Assembly: GCA_964035545.1 (NCBI GenBank)
Contig: OZ037769.1
Coordinates: 6,320,429-6,384,428, forward strand
Source: Bugula neritina
Taxonomy: Eukaryota; Bryozoa; Gymnolaemata; Cheilostomatida; Bugulidae
DNA: 64,000 nucleotides
Reading direction: 5' to 3'
Position numbers and translations under genes: made by a program. This document shows positions 22,542 to 37,500 of the stretch, one piece after another; the first letter of the stretch is position 1, and each line of letters starts with the position of its first letter. The notes below the pieces were generated by a model. It made no database searches, had not been told where the DNA came from, and saw nothing but the letters and a program-made list of their open reading frames with translations.

Positions 22542-25500
22542 TCACAAACCGAACGAAGGGGCTGGATTCTCGTTGTCAATACTGTCGCAGTGAGGAAACA
22601 ATGTCGTATGCTTTTCACAAATCTTGTCTAATTTTTGAATAAGCATCTCTGCTAATAGTTTGCCACCTTCCTTCGCCAAATGCAATCCATCATCACACAC
22701 ATACCTCTTCCAATCCTAAAACAATGAATAATTAATTGACTATCAAGTGTAGCAATGCCTTACCTTCAATAAAATAGAGAGGAGATAACTCTATAGACTT
22801 CAAACCGCTAACTGAAAATTATCTCTTGTGCAATATTGATTGACTTGAATATGAAATTGACCCATTTATACTTATGCATTAATTAGCAAAATAAAAGTAA
22901 GATGTTTTAGTAACAGCTGCAGGTTTTAGAACAAGTAGACAATTAGTTATACAGAGACACATATGGCTAAATTTCATCATGCTTACCAGTGTCAATAGAT
23001 TAGCTAGTAAAAAGTTATTGCATGTGGACTTTGAATCTGTAGCTTCATCTCTAGAGTTGTCTTACCTTTTTGGAAATCATCTCGCTGAACAAGTCTACTG
23101 AGTTGACCTCTTTTTCAGCAGCCACCTCGCCGCAAGCCTCTGCATACAGTTTCAAAGTCACGTTGTCTAAACCAGATAGAGGTGCATCTCCTACCAATAA
23201 TCCCAAGTGTATATTTTAGAAGACAACTCCCAACATACAAAATAACTATGGTTGCGAGACATTGCGCTATGATAATTTTATTTTACGGAATCACAGATTG
23301 CGCTTCATTATACAGCACAAGATAACTCTAACATACTATGCAAAATATGAACCATCATTTTCATATATGCAATGTTATTTGATATAAAAACGCCCCTCTA
23401 AAATTAACATACTTCATAATGCTATAAACAAATCACCTTTTCTGCTGAAGTGGAATGCAAACAAAGCTTACACTGTTATATAACAAATGGCTGAAGTCTG
23501 TAACTAAAGAATCTTACCATTCGCAATAAGAGTCTTGATCCACTGTTCCTCATCAAAAGGAGGAGCTGAAACAAGAATTATCTTCTCTCTAGAAACTCCC
23601 AACTCCTTGAAAAAGTATTAAAGGAAATATTACTAGTTGAGCATTAAAAAATGTCATGACAACATGAGAACTGTATGAAAACAACTTGCATGCCATGCTG
23701 ATAGTCACTATAGTAACTAGTATATTATGTTCATTTGAAATAAATAATAAATACATAGTAATTATATAGTTTTGTATGTTGTGTCACATGCAAATATCCT
23801 ATTTATGGTCAATAAATTTTACTTGGTTGAGGGGGCTAAAAACTATATTTGTGAATCTACATCTTGCATATATACATAACATTACATAACATAGATATCA
23901 TTCAACCGCAATAGATAGCTCTATTTCAAGCATTGTAAACATTCAAACACTACATAATATAGTAAGATGCTAAAATCATGAATTAAACATGGTAATAATT
24001 GTAAACGGTATTACTGGTTGGTTACGTAAAATAGCATTACTGGGTAAGTTGAGTTAGATATGTATTAGTTAATTTACTTACTTATTTGCAACAAAAAGCA
24101 ACTCAACTACTTCAACAGATTTCAAACAGAGCAATCGAAGAGCTCCAAAGTTTTCTCATACAAATCTTTTTAAAATTTAATGAATTTTTTTAAAAGTTTA
24201 CAAGTCTAGTCTAATGAGAAAAAGATGCTGATTTTACTTATAGATTCCAACTACATTATCTCCAAATGGTGCAACTATGTACAACAGTCACATAGAGAGC
24301 TAAAGATTTGGCTGTTACTCATCAGACAGTGAACACTACTACCTATTAACTCATGTCAAATGATTTATATCTTCTTTGATGACATACAACTATGTTATAT
24401 TAATACCATATTATAGATTACATAGAATACAGTTTCAGTGCCTATGTCATGCTGCTAACCTAATGTCTAGACTTTAGACAGTAGTGATGTTTCTCTTCAC
24501 TTACAGTTATGTAATCAACCATATCTCCCAGTGAAGACTTGTATTCTGGAAGAGCCACGTGGTACTGTGGAAACACTGCCTTTGAGTTTGCGTCATTAGA
24601 TCCAAGAAATATCACCACAGCCGCAATCCTCTCGGCATTTGCTACAAAAATATCACAACTCTTACCAACGATTAGTAGAAAGTTGTTAAAATTAGTACAA
24701 TATTCAATTTACTTTCATTCATCTTATGTAAAGAAGAAATAAAATTCACATAGTGGCCACTATACATAAACCTGCAGGTAATTTACACCATATAAAAAAC
24801 AATATCTGGTATCGTGATAAAAAACAGCGAAATATACTTTTAAATGTTACTGTGCACAGTGCTAGTAAAATGAATGAAGTAGTAGAAAATTTTTCATTAT
24901 GAGAAAGTGATCAGTTGCAGTCTTTACACAAACAAATGCAGGCGTTATGCAGAGACTACTGGTTGCTCAGGGATGAGCCGATACAAAGGAAACAAGATGA
25001 GATAACTCCCCCATTTCCACAATTTATCCTGAATATAAATATGAGTCTGGCCAGAGCTGTGATGAGCAGTTATAAGCCAGGCAACAGCAAGAAGTTAATG
25101 AAGAACTTATCACTTGAAGCTAACAACTCTACTCAGTACTCTGAGATAATCAAAGTAAATTATTGTTAACTGTCACCTATTATAAAAGATGAGATTGGTT
25201 ATAATTTGACCATCTCAAAATGTAATAGAACTGTATCGCAAGTAAATCTTTCTTGTGTCAGAAATATTGTCTTTACTTCTGTACGTGTTTTACAAAATCG
25301 TCTTGAACTTACTTGAAAAAGTCTATTGAGCTTATTGGGTGCTTCATCACTTAAATACATATATTACATAACTTTTAAACAATATAACTCAATATATAAT
25401 TAATTATATATTATATAATTACTCAATTATAATGTTCTTTTGAAACAATGTGATTGCTCCTGAAAAACAATAGATGTGGGTCTGTGAGCCTCATTTTAAA

Positions 25501-28500
25501 ATTGATCTGCCTAATTAAAATAGTCCCAAAGTTTGCATTAAAAACATATTTATAACGTTTTTCCTCGAAGCTGACAGCAAATAAAACATGGAAGTCATAC
25601 CTACAAGCAGCAATCGATAGCTCTATCATACAACAAAACTTTAAATAGTTTAGAATGCTCAAGGTGATGTGAATCAAAAAGCTGAATATTCTCTTCTCCT
25701 GCAGCTACAGCTGAAGGACTAAAGCAAAGGTAAAACAGCACAAGTTTATAATTATAAACCATACTTTACTACATTAAGTGAAGGCCTGCAACTACATATA
25801 AACAAAAATGTATATGTTGTAGTGCAAATATTTCTAATTAGTGAAAGTGTAACTTTAAACAAAACTATATTTGCCCCAATTGACACACATAACCAGTGCA
25901 GACAACTTAGTTCAGGCTCTTCATAAATTTACCCTGGAAAACAAGGACTTTTTTCCAAGCTAGGTTTTAGAAAAGGACACATATATATTGTGGAACCAAG
26001 ATAGTATATATAACCTATAACTAGTATAAATTATGCTAAATGTTGTGCCTGGATTCATTACATAACATGCATTCAGCTAATAAATCGAAGAACTTTAAAG
26101 CATGGAACAGGTAGTCGAAGGAGTTGTCTTTACATCAGTCTATGGAAACGTTGACATAGCTGGTTTTTAAAAAATATTTTGTTCTAGTTTTAGCAGAGGC
26201 GAGCGACGTGTTTCCCAATAAATACAATATCGCATTTCAATTGAGAAAAATGTTCAGCAGTTGAGGGTAGAAAAGTTACAGCTCCTTACCTTCGTCTATA
26301 AGTTGATTGAGCACCAACTTCACCCACCTAGTGTTATACCCGTACAACCCTCTGTTCAGCACATCACATCTTCTGCAAACAGTTCAACAGAATGCTAAAA
26401 TATTTACATACTTAAGAAAATGAATGTTTTTTGAGGACTAAAACCAAAGTTGTTGTAAGTATGGGAAGATGATGTAATAGTAGTCGATTATATAAACATG
26501 GAATTATCTGCTCAATGCAAAATTTTCAGCAGTTTGGTAGAATAGGTCTCAGCAAATTGAATATATCTCAAAATAAGAGTAACAAACACAATAGGTTTGA
26601 TATCAAAAAATTATTCCCAAGTTACTCAATAACATTTTTCTTTCTTCATCAAGTTTTTCACAAAGGGAGTAAACAGTTTTTTGTGTGCAGGTAATATTTA
26701 CTAATGGAATAACCCTCTTTATTGAAAATTAAATAAATTTGCCATATCTTTTCAAGTACGGGCCTATCAAGATTACAGACTTATGATAGTCGCAACCTGC
26801 TGTAATTGAGGAAATAGGTAGAGCTAGACAAAAAGCATATGTTGCACATGTATAGGAACTGCTCAAGATTTGGGCCCAAAAGCTTCAGCATTGTGTTATA
26901 TAGAAGCGCCATGACAGGTTATAAAGAAGTATTATGAAATACTATATGGGAGTGTCACGACAGGTTATGTAGAAGTGTCATGACAGGTTATATAGAAGTG
27001 TCATGACGTAATGATTCTCAACTAACTAAACAGAGACCTATATAGACCTGTATACTTTATGCATATTATGTGATAAATTGAGCCTAAACATAAATGAAAG
27101 TTTTTCTCCAAATTTTATTTGAAGTTTTTGCATAGATGAATTTCCATCAACATGCTTATTTGAACTTCAAATACAATATAATTAAAACATATATTGCTAT
27201 AAATAATTTAGAAAATACCTATATATAATCATTTATTGGTAGTATTCTTATGAGATATAAAATGTTACCTGTAATGCAATCCTACCTCATCAACTACAAT
27301 ATTATTGAAGAAACAGTAACCATAAGTGTACATTTTATACTGCAGGATATATGCTAAATATACCAAATATATAAGACATAACTGGATATATTATACTGAA
27401 TATATACTGGATATATTAGATACAGTGGTTGTACTGGATAAAAGCAGCACCGAGTTGAGGGTGAATGAGTGCAGAGTTTGCAGTCAAACTCCGAACTCGA
27501 GAATTCCCAACCACTGCACTCAGTGACCAGCAATTTGGTGCTGTTTCTAGCCATTTTTTAAAGTTGTTATGTTGTACATGTCATGTAACACTAAGATATC
27601 TGAAATACTCTCGCATTGTATTAGGAAATTACTGCATGTAAAACCAAGCTCAGTGCATAACATGGATGGCTCTCAGTTTATATAACTTTTGTAGGCTTAG
27701 GCCTATGTGCAGAGGTCAAGATCAGTTGTATGTGCGTTGGCATAGTAAACAATGGTGTTAATCGCGCTGGCTGTTGTGATATTTGCCGCCTTTTGATTGG
27801 CTGGTTCAACCGAATATCGCGAAATTGATCATGCTCAATTGTGGAAATCAGGCGAAAAATTGGCCAAAAGCAAATTTGGCTGATACATTTTATGACCTAA
27901 CAAAATCGGCCAACAGTTTTCGGCCGATTTTGTTGCAAAATCGGCCTGTGTACATGTGTAATGGATTTTAACCCTCTAGTAATTATATCTCATAACTATT
28001 ATAGTTGACTTGGCGTAACTTTCGAAATGCTGTTAAATGTTGTAATTATAGCTAAACTTTTAGCGTAATGATTGTGAATTGCCCTTCCTATTTTTTGTTT
28101 GTTTATAAAATACTATAATAGTTTTTCTTGAGTTATGGTCCCCCGCCACTTTTTTTGTAAATAATCTTTGATAAGTTATATGTGAGCCGAAGTTCGGAGC
28201 TTGGAGGCGCAACTTCGGAAGGGCCTGCTCGATTTCGGATAGATCCTTCCGACTTCGGCCAACGGAACTCCGAATTTCGCCGAGTTTCGGACACCCAAAG
28301 TGGCAGGGAATTTTGTTAGTGTATAAGTGGGAGAGTTTCCAATGCTAAGTCAGTTTAACACTGGAGCTCACCAACGACGGATCTACAGGAGAATAAAGAG
28401 ACCTATATCAAGAGTATTCAAAAGACTTTTATTCATCAAAGCATAGTATAGGCATGCAGATTGCTTAATCTTTTTCATCATAACCCACAAGTTTACTACA

Positions 28501-31500
28501 CATGCAGCTTTAACTAGTAAGAGTTTAAAAACTTTCTCAAATTAAACACTATAATAGTTGAGCTTCAGGTATTTTCTCTTATGCTAGCTACCACGTCATA
28601 TGCCGGTTTTTATTAATTTATTATGTCTGTTGCTGGTAAAAATAGATAATAAATAGTCATTATGTCAATATCATGCCCTCATGGTTTCAGTTGTTAGGAG
28701 TTAGAGCATATTATTATAACTCAGCTGATAATGGAAAGCCTTGGGCGTCTCTTTGGGATAAGGAGGTATAAATATATGAGAAGTATGTAGATGACAAAGA
28801 TGTTATGAAAGGGAGTTAAATTCTTGACCTAACACATTGTTACTCAATTTTCAACTTCAAAAACGAATTACATTCTCACACAAACGCCATCTAGTTTACT
28901 ACAGCTCATCACAAGGCAAGTTTGTCAGCTCTCTTATTACAAGTTGTAAGACACATCTCTACGTACTGTTTATGACACACAGATTACTGCAGTGAACTGT
29001 TCAGCACCTGGTAAGTTACAGCTTATAACAGTATTGATAATACTTCTAACTGTTCTAACCTTGAAACAAGAAATGGTCTTTTTTATTCAAATAAGTGAAA
29101 ATTATACTTAATTATGCTAGTTGGATTTCTTCAATTTAAATATGATACTAATACAGCAATAGAAGAAACTAAACTTTATAACTGCAATAAAAGTGCAATT
29201 AAACATTTCCTTGTAATCGAAACTGAAAAATATGTTAACTTTTAGATTGTCAAGTTTAATTCTTACTAAGTATAAATCTACAGAACATTCTCTGAAGAGA
29301 TGGAAGAACAATATGTGGTAAGTTATTATATTCAACTAAAAGAGATAGTGTAGATTATCCATGACTTGAGATATGTACACTGCACTTGCTTTGATTCTAA
29401 ACTTGATTTGTCGTTTGTGGATCATTTCAAGAAAAGATACAAAAAAAACTAAAACCACTCTTGATTTGACATTTATAACTTATATGACTGCCAAACAAAC
29501 ATGTGTACATACTACACATGCACGTACACACAAATTAGGCAAGTTTCAGATGCTTTCTTAGTGGTATAGAATAAAATTTACTGCTGTCTACATATATGTA
29601 TTGCTGTATTTTCATATTTGCAAGACTTAACTCTATGAGTTCCCAGTATACTTTATTTTATAAAAATAGGTTTCTGTCAACACTAAAACAAGTTCAGTAA
29701 ACTTCTATAAAATCAACATTTACAGTTAATCTTAGTGTAATTTTATTATGCTATTTTTTCATAGCATAATTCAACTATATTATGTGTTTTGCATGTCAAT
29801 ATTGTGTTCTCTTATAAGTAATAGATTTATTTTGTATCAATTTTATAAGTATCTTGTATATGGACATATTGTAGATTACCGAAGAAGAGCTGAGAGATTT
29901 CAAAATAGCTTACTGTTGTGCACCTGGTGGAAAATATAACCTAGAAGCTCCAATACCGTTCCTAAGGAAGTTAGCTGATGGCTATTCGAAAAAATATAAA
30001 ACTACTGGTGATTGGGCGGACATTGTAAAGGTACTAAGCAAACGCACAAAAAAACTACCGAAATTCACCTATATCGACTTCAATTTTTGTTGCGAACTCA
30101 TGCCTTAGCTTTTAAAAATTGTAATGTATAGTTAATGTCATTTAAAACTATGAGTCATGACAGTTGTGTAAACCAGCAGAAGTTTGAATATTATATTGTA
30201 CTTTTTTGTGAAAAAAAAGCTATTAACAGTATTGCATTACCTACAAAGGATTGGTAAAAAGGAATTTAATGAGCTACTAGCAATATTGGGAATCAGTAAA
30301 TTCTTCATCCCACTGAATATATATATAATAGTTGCAATCCTATCCATAAAATAATTATTTATTATATATAGTATGAATTATTTTTTCAAGCTATTGACAC
30401 CGACTGATAAGAAAACCTATAACTTTGTCATTTTAACTTTATGACTTTTCAAAATCATTTTAGAGTCATGCTTTGTGCAACTCCATAGCTAAGCGAAAAG
30501 CTGATGAAGCCGACTTGTGGAATAAAAAGGCTTTTGAAGCACAGAAAGCTTATTGGAAAGAAAATGGAGTTTGGAGCTATGAAGTCCAAATGCATGTGAC
30601 TGGTCAACTGGTTGATGAACTAGAAGAAATAAGGGAAGAGTGTAGAATGCAGAATAATCAAATTGAACACATAGTTGCACAGTATAACAATGACAAGGTT
30701 ACAAGGGCTAACTTTACTGAGCAGTTTGTTTCAGGCGTCAAACAAATTTCGCTGACTAGTTCTCAGAAAATGGCAGCGTTTGCAAAAAAGGTGTTCGAGT
30801 TCAGTGTCGCTAGTCTGTCCATTCTTCCTCCTTGTAAGTTTTGTGTGGTAGCACTGGGTTCTTTAGCTAAAGGCGAAGCAACACCCTACTCAGACTTAGA
30901 GTATTTGTTTCTAATTGAATCTTCCAATTGTGAAACAATCGCTTATTTTGAAAAACTTGCTCTTTCAAGCTATTTCATCATTGGAAACTTGCAAGAAACA
31001 GATTTAGGGTACATGGCAATAACAGAGCTGAAAGGATGGTTTGATGACACACAAAAAAGTGGTTTCAAAATTGATGGATTGAAAGATGGAGCTGGAAACA
31101 TTCCAACTGGCAATGGATCTACTTCTCAGCGAAACCATTTCATCGTCACTCCAACATCTCTAATTCACAAATACAAATCAGTTTTAGATAACCCTCAAAG
31201 TGATGCTATTGTTGGAGATCTCACTGCTAAATTACAGTTCACCAGACTAGTATACTACCACGGAGATGGTGCGGAAAAACTCTTAGATCAATTCTCGGAA
31301 CAAAAGCTTATGCTACAGCCCAATGACATAAGGCAGAAAGTCAACAGAGAAATGTTTATTGCTGATACAAAGAAATATGGCTTTAAGCCTACAGAAGAAA
31401 TGATAAATAATGGATTTTCAATCAATACAAAAAAGGAACTGTATCGATATCCATCAATCTTGCTTTACAACATTTTGATATTATTCAACATATCATTGAC

Positions 31501-34500
31501 CCATTCATGGGAAGGTTTGAACAACCTCAAAGAAATGAAACATATTTCTGTCTCCATACACGAGCACATTCTATTTTTGTTAGCATGTGCATGTTACCTT
31601 AGACTTTCAACATATCATTTTTATGATTCAGCTGAAGAAAGCTTGTCCGTTCTTTCAGTGAATTATTTTACTTACCCTGATGTTCGAAAGACTAGCATAG
31701 CAGAGACAAAAACTAGAAAAAAATGGTTCCTTCCACAAAAACTGTTTAACCTTCATTGTGAGTATTCAACACCCTTAAAGAAGCACATTAGCGCATGCAA
31801 GATTGACAATATTGAAGATGTTATAAAAACAGCTGTTCAACAACCCAACTGGCTTGTGAAATTTCAAACTTTTCATTGTTGCAATCGTTGGTCCAAAGGA
31901 CAAGGTATTCTCCAGAAACATATCAATCTCGAAACAGTTCTAAGAAATCCTGAGCAAACTATTGACACAATTTACAGTTTAGTGAGCAATGACTTTGAAG
32001 ACTTGTGGAACACCATCAGGGCTTTAACTTATTCATTAAGTCAAGAAAGAAAGAACAAAGAAGCCCTGGCTTACCACTTGATTATTCAAAGAATGATAGA
32101 ATCAGATTTGAGTGCAAAAATCTATGAAGAGCAACAGTTAATCATGGCTGAGTCAAAAGCAGAAACTGGTATGTGCTTTTTCGCATTGACTGATTTCAAC
32201 AAAGCTATAGAGGAATACAAAAGTTCACTACAGATCCGAAGTATGTTTTTATCAAGTGACCACGACCAGTTGGCAAAAATGTACCTTTGCCTTGGAAGAT
32301 CCTACATTTATCTCTACAGATATCAGGAGGCTCACACTCATCTGTTTATTGCTCTGCAAATCTGTCACAATCAAGCATCGAAGGAAGTTGAATACAACTA
32401 CTATGGTGAAATTGTACATTCAGAAACTCCTGTGCAGCCATTAGTTGGTCTCTTGAAAATCAGTCCAAAAGACCGGCTCCGCTATTTGAACAACTCATCT
32501 ATTCTACTCGCCAATGTTTTATGGGAGATCGGATTGAATTATTTTTACACAAAGTACTTTGAGCTAGCGTTTTCTTATTTTAGCAAAGCCCAAGAGATGT
32601 TTTACGATTGTTATGGAAGTAAAGCTTGTCACAGAGACATTGCCCATCTATTTTATGCATTGGCTTGTGCTAGTTCTATGTTAGGACATCATGACGAAGC
32701 TGAGGAGTATTTCAAACGAGCGACTGCAATGACCATTCAAATCTTTGGGAAAACAAATCGATTCAAAGCTGCTGTATTACATTATTTTGCCATGAATGAT
32801 TCGAAGATTTACCATAAAGTTTTATTTAAGTTATTTTTAAGTCTACCACGCTACCGAGTAGCACACTCAGAGTCAGCAACAGTTATAAGTCGATATGGAT
32901 TGCATCTCACACACATTAGAGAATATTCTTTTGCTGAAAATGTACTGAAACAAGCACTACAGATGTACCATGACAGTGCTAATGTTGGAAATAGCAAATA
33001 CCCAGCCGGGTACATTTCTGTCACATTATCACATTTGGCTTTAAACTATTGGAAACAAGGAAAGATTCAGCTTGCCAAAAAGACTTTTGAACAATCTTTA
33101 GAGCCTTTCAATGAAATCGAGAAACTAATGCCTAGTTCTGCTGACTTAGAAAGAGGAGAAATTTTTCAAATGATGGGTGCCATGCACTTATCTCTTTTAC
33201 AATATCACAACGCAATCGTCTACTTTCGCCAAGCAAAACAAAAATTTGGGTTTGCTTGCGATGACCCTAATCATCCAAAAATTATTGAGGTTGAGAATTT
33301 AATTCGGTCTACCTCAAGGCATCTTCAAAACCAGTGACTGTAATATCTTGTTATCCAAAGAGACAGCATGGTGATTAGAATAATTGTTTTAAATGCATGG
33401 TTTGTGTGTTTTATTCATCAGCAATGTAACTTGATATAATGCTTTATGGGTTTTATACAAATACTCACGGCAAAAATCAATGATATTTTATTTGAATAAT
33501 CATAATAATGAAAGTGAATAAGTTTTATTACAATTAAAAAATTTCTATTTCTCATAGTTTTATAAGTTATCTAGCCTTTTTTAGCAAAGCGGTTTAAATT
33601 ATTCTTACTTCTGTTAAACTCCGTAGCAATTGTAAAACTTAAAATAAACAGGATTTGCAAAATATCTGCGCCTATCTTTATACTAAATTGATTCATCTAT
33701 ATTTAACTTCTATAGTTGAGTCATTATCATAAAGCGATTACGATTGTAATTCAATTATTAGAAAAACTTAAATCGCCTAGGAGATTGGACTGACAAATGG
33801 GGCATGTCGTTCAACATTGCCAAAAGTAAAATTATAGCCTTTAATCTTACACAAAACTTAGTAAAATACACCTTGAATGATTTTGAGCTCCAACACGTAA
33901 ATAGTACCAAACACCTGGGAATGTTAATTAAGTCTGATTGTAAGTATGATACACATATTCATGAGAAAGTTCTAAAAGCAAAGAGCCAACTTGGGGATGA
34001 TTAGAAGAGCACTATACTCTGTGCCACAGCATGCTCGTCTGCTATCATATAAAACCCTCTGCTCACCACATTGGGAATATGCTTGTGCTGTCTCGAACCC
34101 AGCTTGTAAAAGTGACATTGCCAGCCTGGAAGGTGTTCAGTTAGATGCTCTTCGCTTCATATCCGGCTTAAAAGGCGAACAGATTTGAATTTGCTATGGA
34201 AAAGCTTGGAATAATACCACTAGCATCCAGAAAAAGAAATAAACGCACCAGTCTGCTTTTCTAGATTTTAGCTGAAGAGGTACACCACCCAGCACTCACT
34301 GAGTCATATGACCACCTAGTTAAACAAACATCGTCAACAGTCCAAACTAGGTCCCAGGCTCAGTGCCAACCAAAATAAATATTGCAATAGTTTTCTACTA
34401 CGAACAATTGGAGTTTTCAAAAACACTATTTTTAGTTTTCACTTTTATTACATTATTTTAGCAGCGTTTTAGTAATAGAGTAGACAACTTCCAATAAAAC

Positions 34501-37500
34501 TCGTTTTAAGTCAAGTCCAAGTTAAAAGCTATACTGCAAACACTCATCCCAATCAAATCTGGCAATATGTACGTAAATTTGAAGAAAAAATATACACTAC
34601 AGAATGAAATAAATAATGCACAACTTTGATCAATTTGATAAGAGCTACTTCTTTTTATAGGCACAGAACTTTTCAAATTTCAAACAGGCATGGGATATTT
34701 ATTTGAAGGGCCGAACCTAAACTTCAATTTCCTAATATTTATTTCTACACATATTATTATTTAGAAGATCTTACACAAAATAGCTGTAACTAAAAAGTTT
34801 TTAATGCTAACAAAATACCAAAATCGTCCAGCTTAAAGATAATAACATGCTTGGTATTCCAGATATAAAGTACTATATTAAATTAACTGACCCACTTTTG
34901 AAACTGCCAATTGACTTAACAAGTTAGTCATATCGAGCAACTTGTAAAAATAACATACAGAAGTTCCAATCGCTAACTGCTATGCTATGCTGTATATTTG
35001 CCAGCATGGCGTAAGACTGCATTGTAAAAAAACTGTAAACCTTGTTTTAGCTGAAATGTATGCGTGCAGTTATGTTTATAACATATTTTTTAGGCTTTGA
35101 TTTTATAAAACAGCTATACTAGCCAGGTACTTGTTGAATGAGTTCCATTTCTAATACTTAAAACATTAAGATCTAATATATCACATAGTGTAAATAGTCA
35201 CAGGCATGCTTCATATACTAAAAGAGGACAAAGAACTAGTAGGCTGATTGTAAAAACTTACATCCAGTTTCTAGGTGCCAAAATGATACAGCAGTTGACC
35301 TAGTTTTTGCTGATGCTACCAGCATATCTGCATGTGTGAAACAATCAAAATTATAAAACCTCAACTGCCAGCAGAGAGAAATGGTCTATTAATATATTGT
35401 AATGTACAATTGTAAACACATGGAAGAAGGGATTGAAACAAAAGAAAATCTGTAGTAAGAAGTCAATTTTATAGAAAATTCAAACTTGTGTTAGTTCAAG
35501 AATATAGGCTCGTCCATTGTAGACAGGTGATCTAAATATATGCACCCAAACCGCCTATTATGTTATGTGAGCATAAGAGAAGACAACTACACAATACTGA
35601 AATGACACGGTAATAAAATAAGTGCATATAATAATTGTACTGGAACATACTGTCAGTGATCAAACTGAAATAGTGACATGAAAAGCTGGTGATTTTTTAT
35701 TTTCACAATCAAATCAATGTTATGGTTGATTTTACTTAACTTAGCATGATAACCTTTTCAGAATACTTGGAGCTGCATTTGTGTAAAGAGTTGTCTATTT
35801 ATATATGCAGATATTTCATATTAGAGTTGAATATAAATTATTAGAAGTTATGTTGTAATAACTCACTGTAACAGAGACTGTGGCATAGGCCTGGACAGAG
35901 CTGTCCATTAAACACCCACTATGTAATGATGCTGGCTAACTTACTACCCTTATAATTCCACTGCTCATCATATACCTACTCATTATTCTTACACTGTGCA
36001 CTCTGCTGTCCAACTTCATTCAATCAAAGACAAACAAATCATTTCAGAAATAATTTTCTAGTTAAATTTCAATAATTGTTATAATTTGCTATTTTATTAC
36101 TCCCTCATGTGATACAGTTATATTGCATCTGTAATATCAACACTGTCAGAGCTGGTGTTTAAACTGCTATAGGCTGTAGCACAGCTTACCACTTTGCAAG
36201 TACAGTGTGACTATTCCATTAATATGTTTAGTATATATACAGTGCACTAAACAGTTTAACAATTTACTACTGAGATACAGTGCTTTCTAATATAATATGT
36301 TCATCCAAATACGTAAACATATATTGCCTAGTATAAATAGCATGCACCATGTGAGCAGCTTTAACGTACTACAATATACTGGATACATTCTAACTCGCTA
36401 CCTGAACAGGGCAAAGCGTAGATAAGTGAGAATATACTATACATTCCAGAATCTACTATAATACACTAAATTCTATAGAATATTACACAGGATACTACAT
36501 CAGAATCTACAATAGAGCATATATTTAGGAGTAATGCTAGTCAGGCTATTGTCTTGTGCAGCTCAACAACTTTGGATATAATTAATCCATGTATACGAAT
36601 ATAATGCTCACTATATTTATATTTTATACTTAAAAATAACTATAAAGTACAAAATAATTTAATGTAGAGGACATATGCTATGACTGAAACAATATTTCAT
36701 GATTGATATACACATGTAATTAGACTACTTATACTATGAGAGCACAAGTTACAATTTAATTACTCATATGTTTTACAAACTAAGCTTTTGAAGCTTTAAT
36801 TATTCTTACTATTCATTTAACTTTCAGATTTAGAATAATCCTAAACATTGTTATCAAGTTAGAAAATGTTCAAAATATCAGAGCTTCTTGCTCATCTGCA
36901 TACTGGTAGAGCTAATAACTAGCGTAGATTGAGAGAAGATGTAACCAACCTTTGGAAGTGATTAGATATGAGAGAGCCCCATCCACTTTGTTCAGAAAAA
37001 GCATCCTACAAAGGAAGAAGCAAGAATTGCATTACAGAAATCTCCGCCCCTGAGAGGAGGCTGGAGTTGAAAGACAGACTTTTACTACCCTTGTATTGCT
37101 GCATATATTAATAAGAATTAAACTGACTACATTTCCACACTAACTGGAGATCGTGTACACTGAAATTTTATTGAATGAAAAAGCACATATATTGGAGGTA
37201 TATGTACAGCATAATGGAGAAATTGAGAAAAGCCTGTATTCTAGATTAAAAATGTAAGAATAGAAGTTATGTTCTCACTACGCTATGTTTCTCCACTACT
37301 ACTCCTAAATGATATAGTGGGTGGAATGGCTAAACTCTCGTATAACTATAAGTAGTGTATAGATAAACTCTCTCAAGTCATATAATGTGTGCTGCTGAAC
37401 TACATAGAATGCTTATATAAAAGAAAGATATGAGAACATACATAATATACTTTATAATAGTAAAACAACATTTCATTGCTCAATTTTACTGTCTCATCAA

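Larger units (their letters stand above)
26373..28850. other. IAH1 intron 3, left part, with repeats
   Basis: Contains a short tandem repeat (26907-27005), a foldback element (27437-27545), an inverted repeat at 27893-27950 and a compact GC-richer MITE-like element at 28137-28314. From about 27.6 kb on, the sequence resembles 51.58 kb onward, so the array unit starts here. A TATA-like motif at 28767 belongs to the plus-strand gene. Confidence 0.5.

Noticed and set aside
24915-25169. 84-residue plus-strand frame inside an IAH1 intron
   Set aside because: It starts at a non-ATG codon, shows no family features and lacks neighbouring exons.
27893-27950. Inverted repeat 'aacaaaatcggcc' / 'ggccgattttgtt' as a transcription terminator
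   Set aside because: Intrinsic terminators of this type are bacterial. Here it is intronic DNA in an animal gene.
30473-30475. Translation start of copy 1 at TTG 30473
   Set aside because: The frame is open upstream to the acceptor at 30463, and two in-phase upstream exons with ATG are conserved in all three copies.
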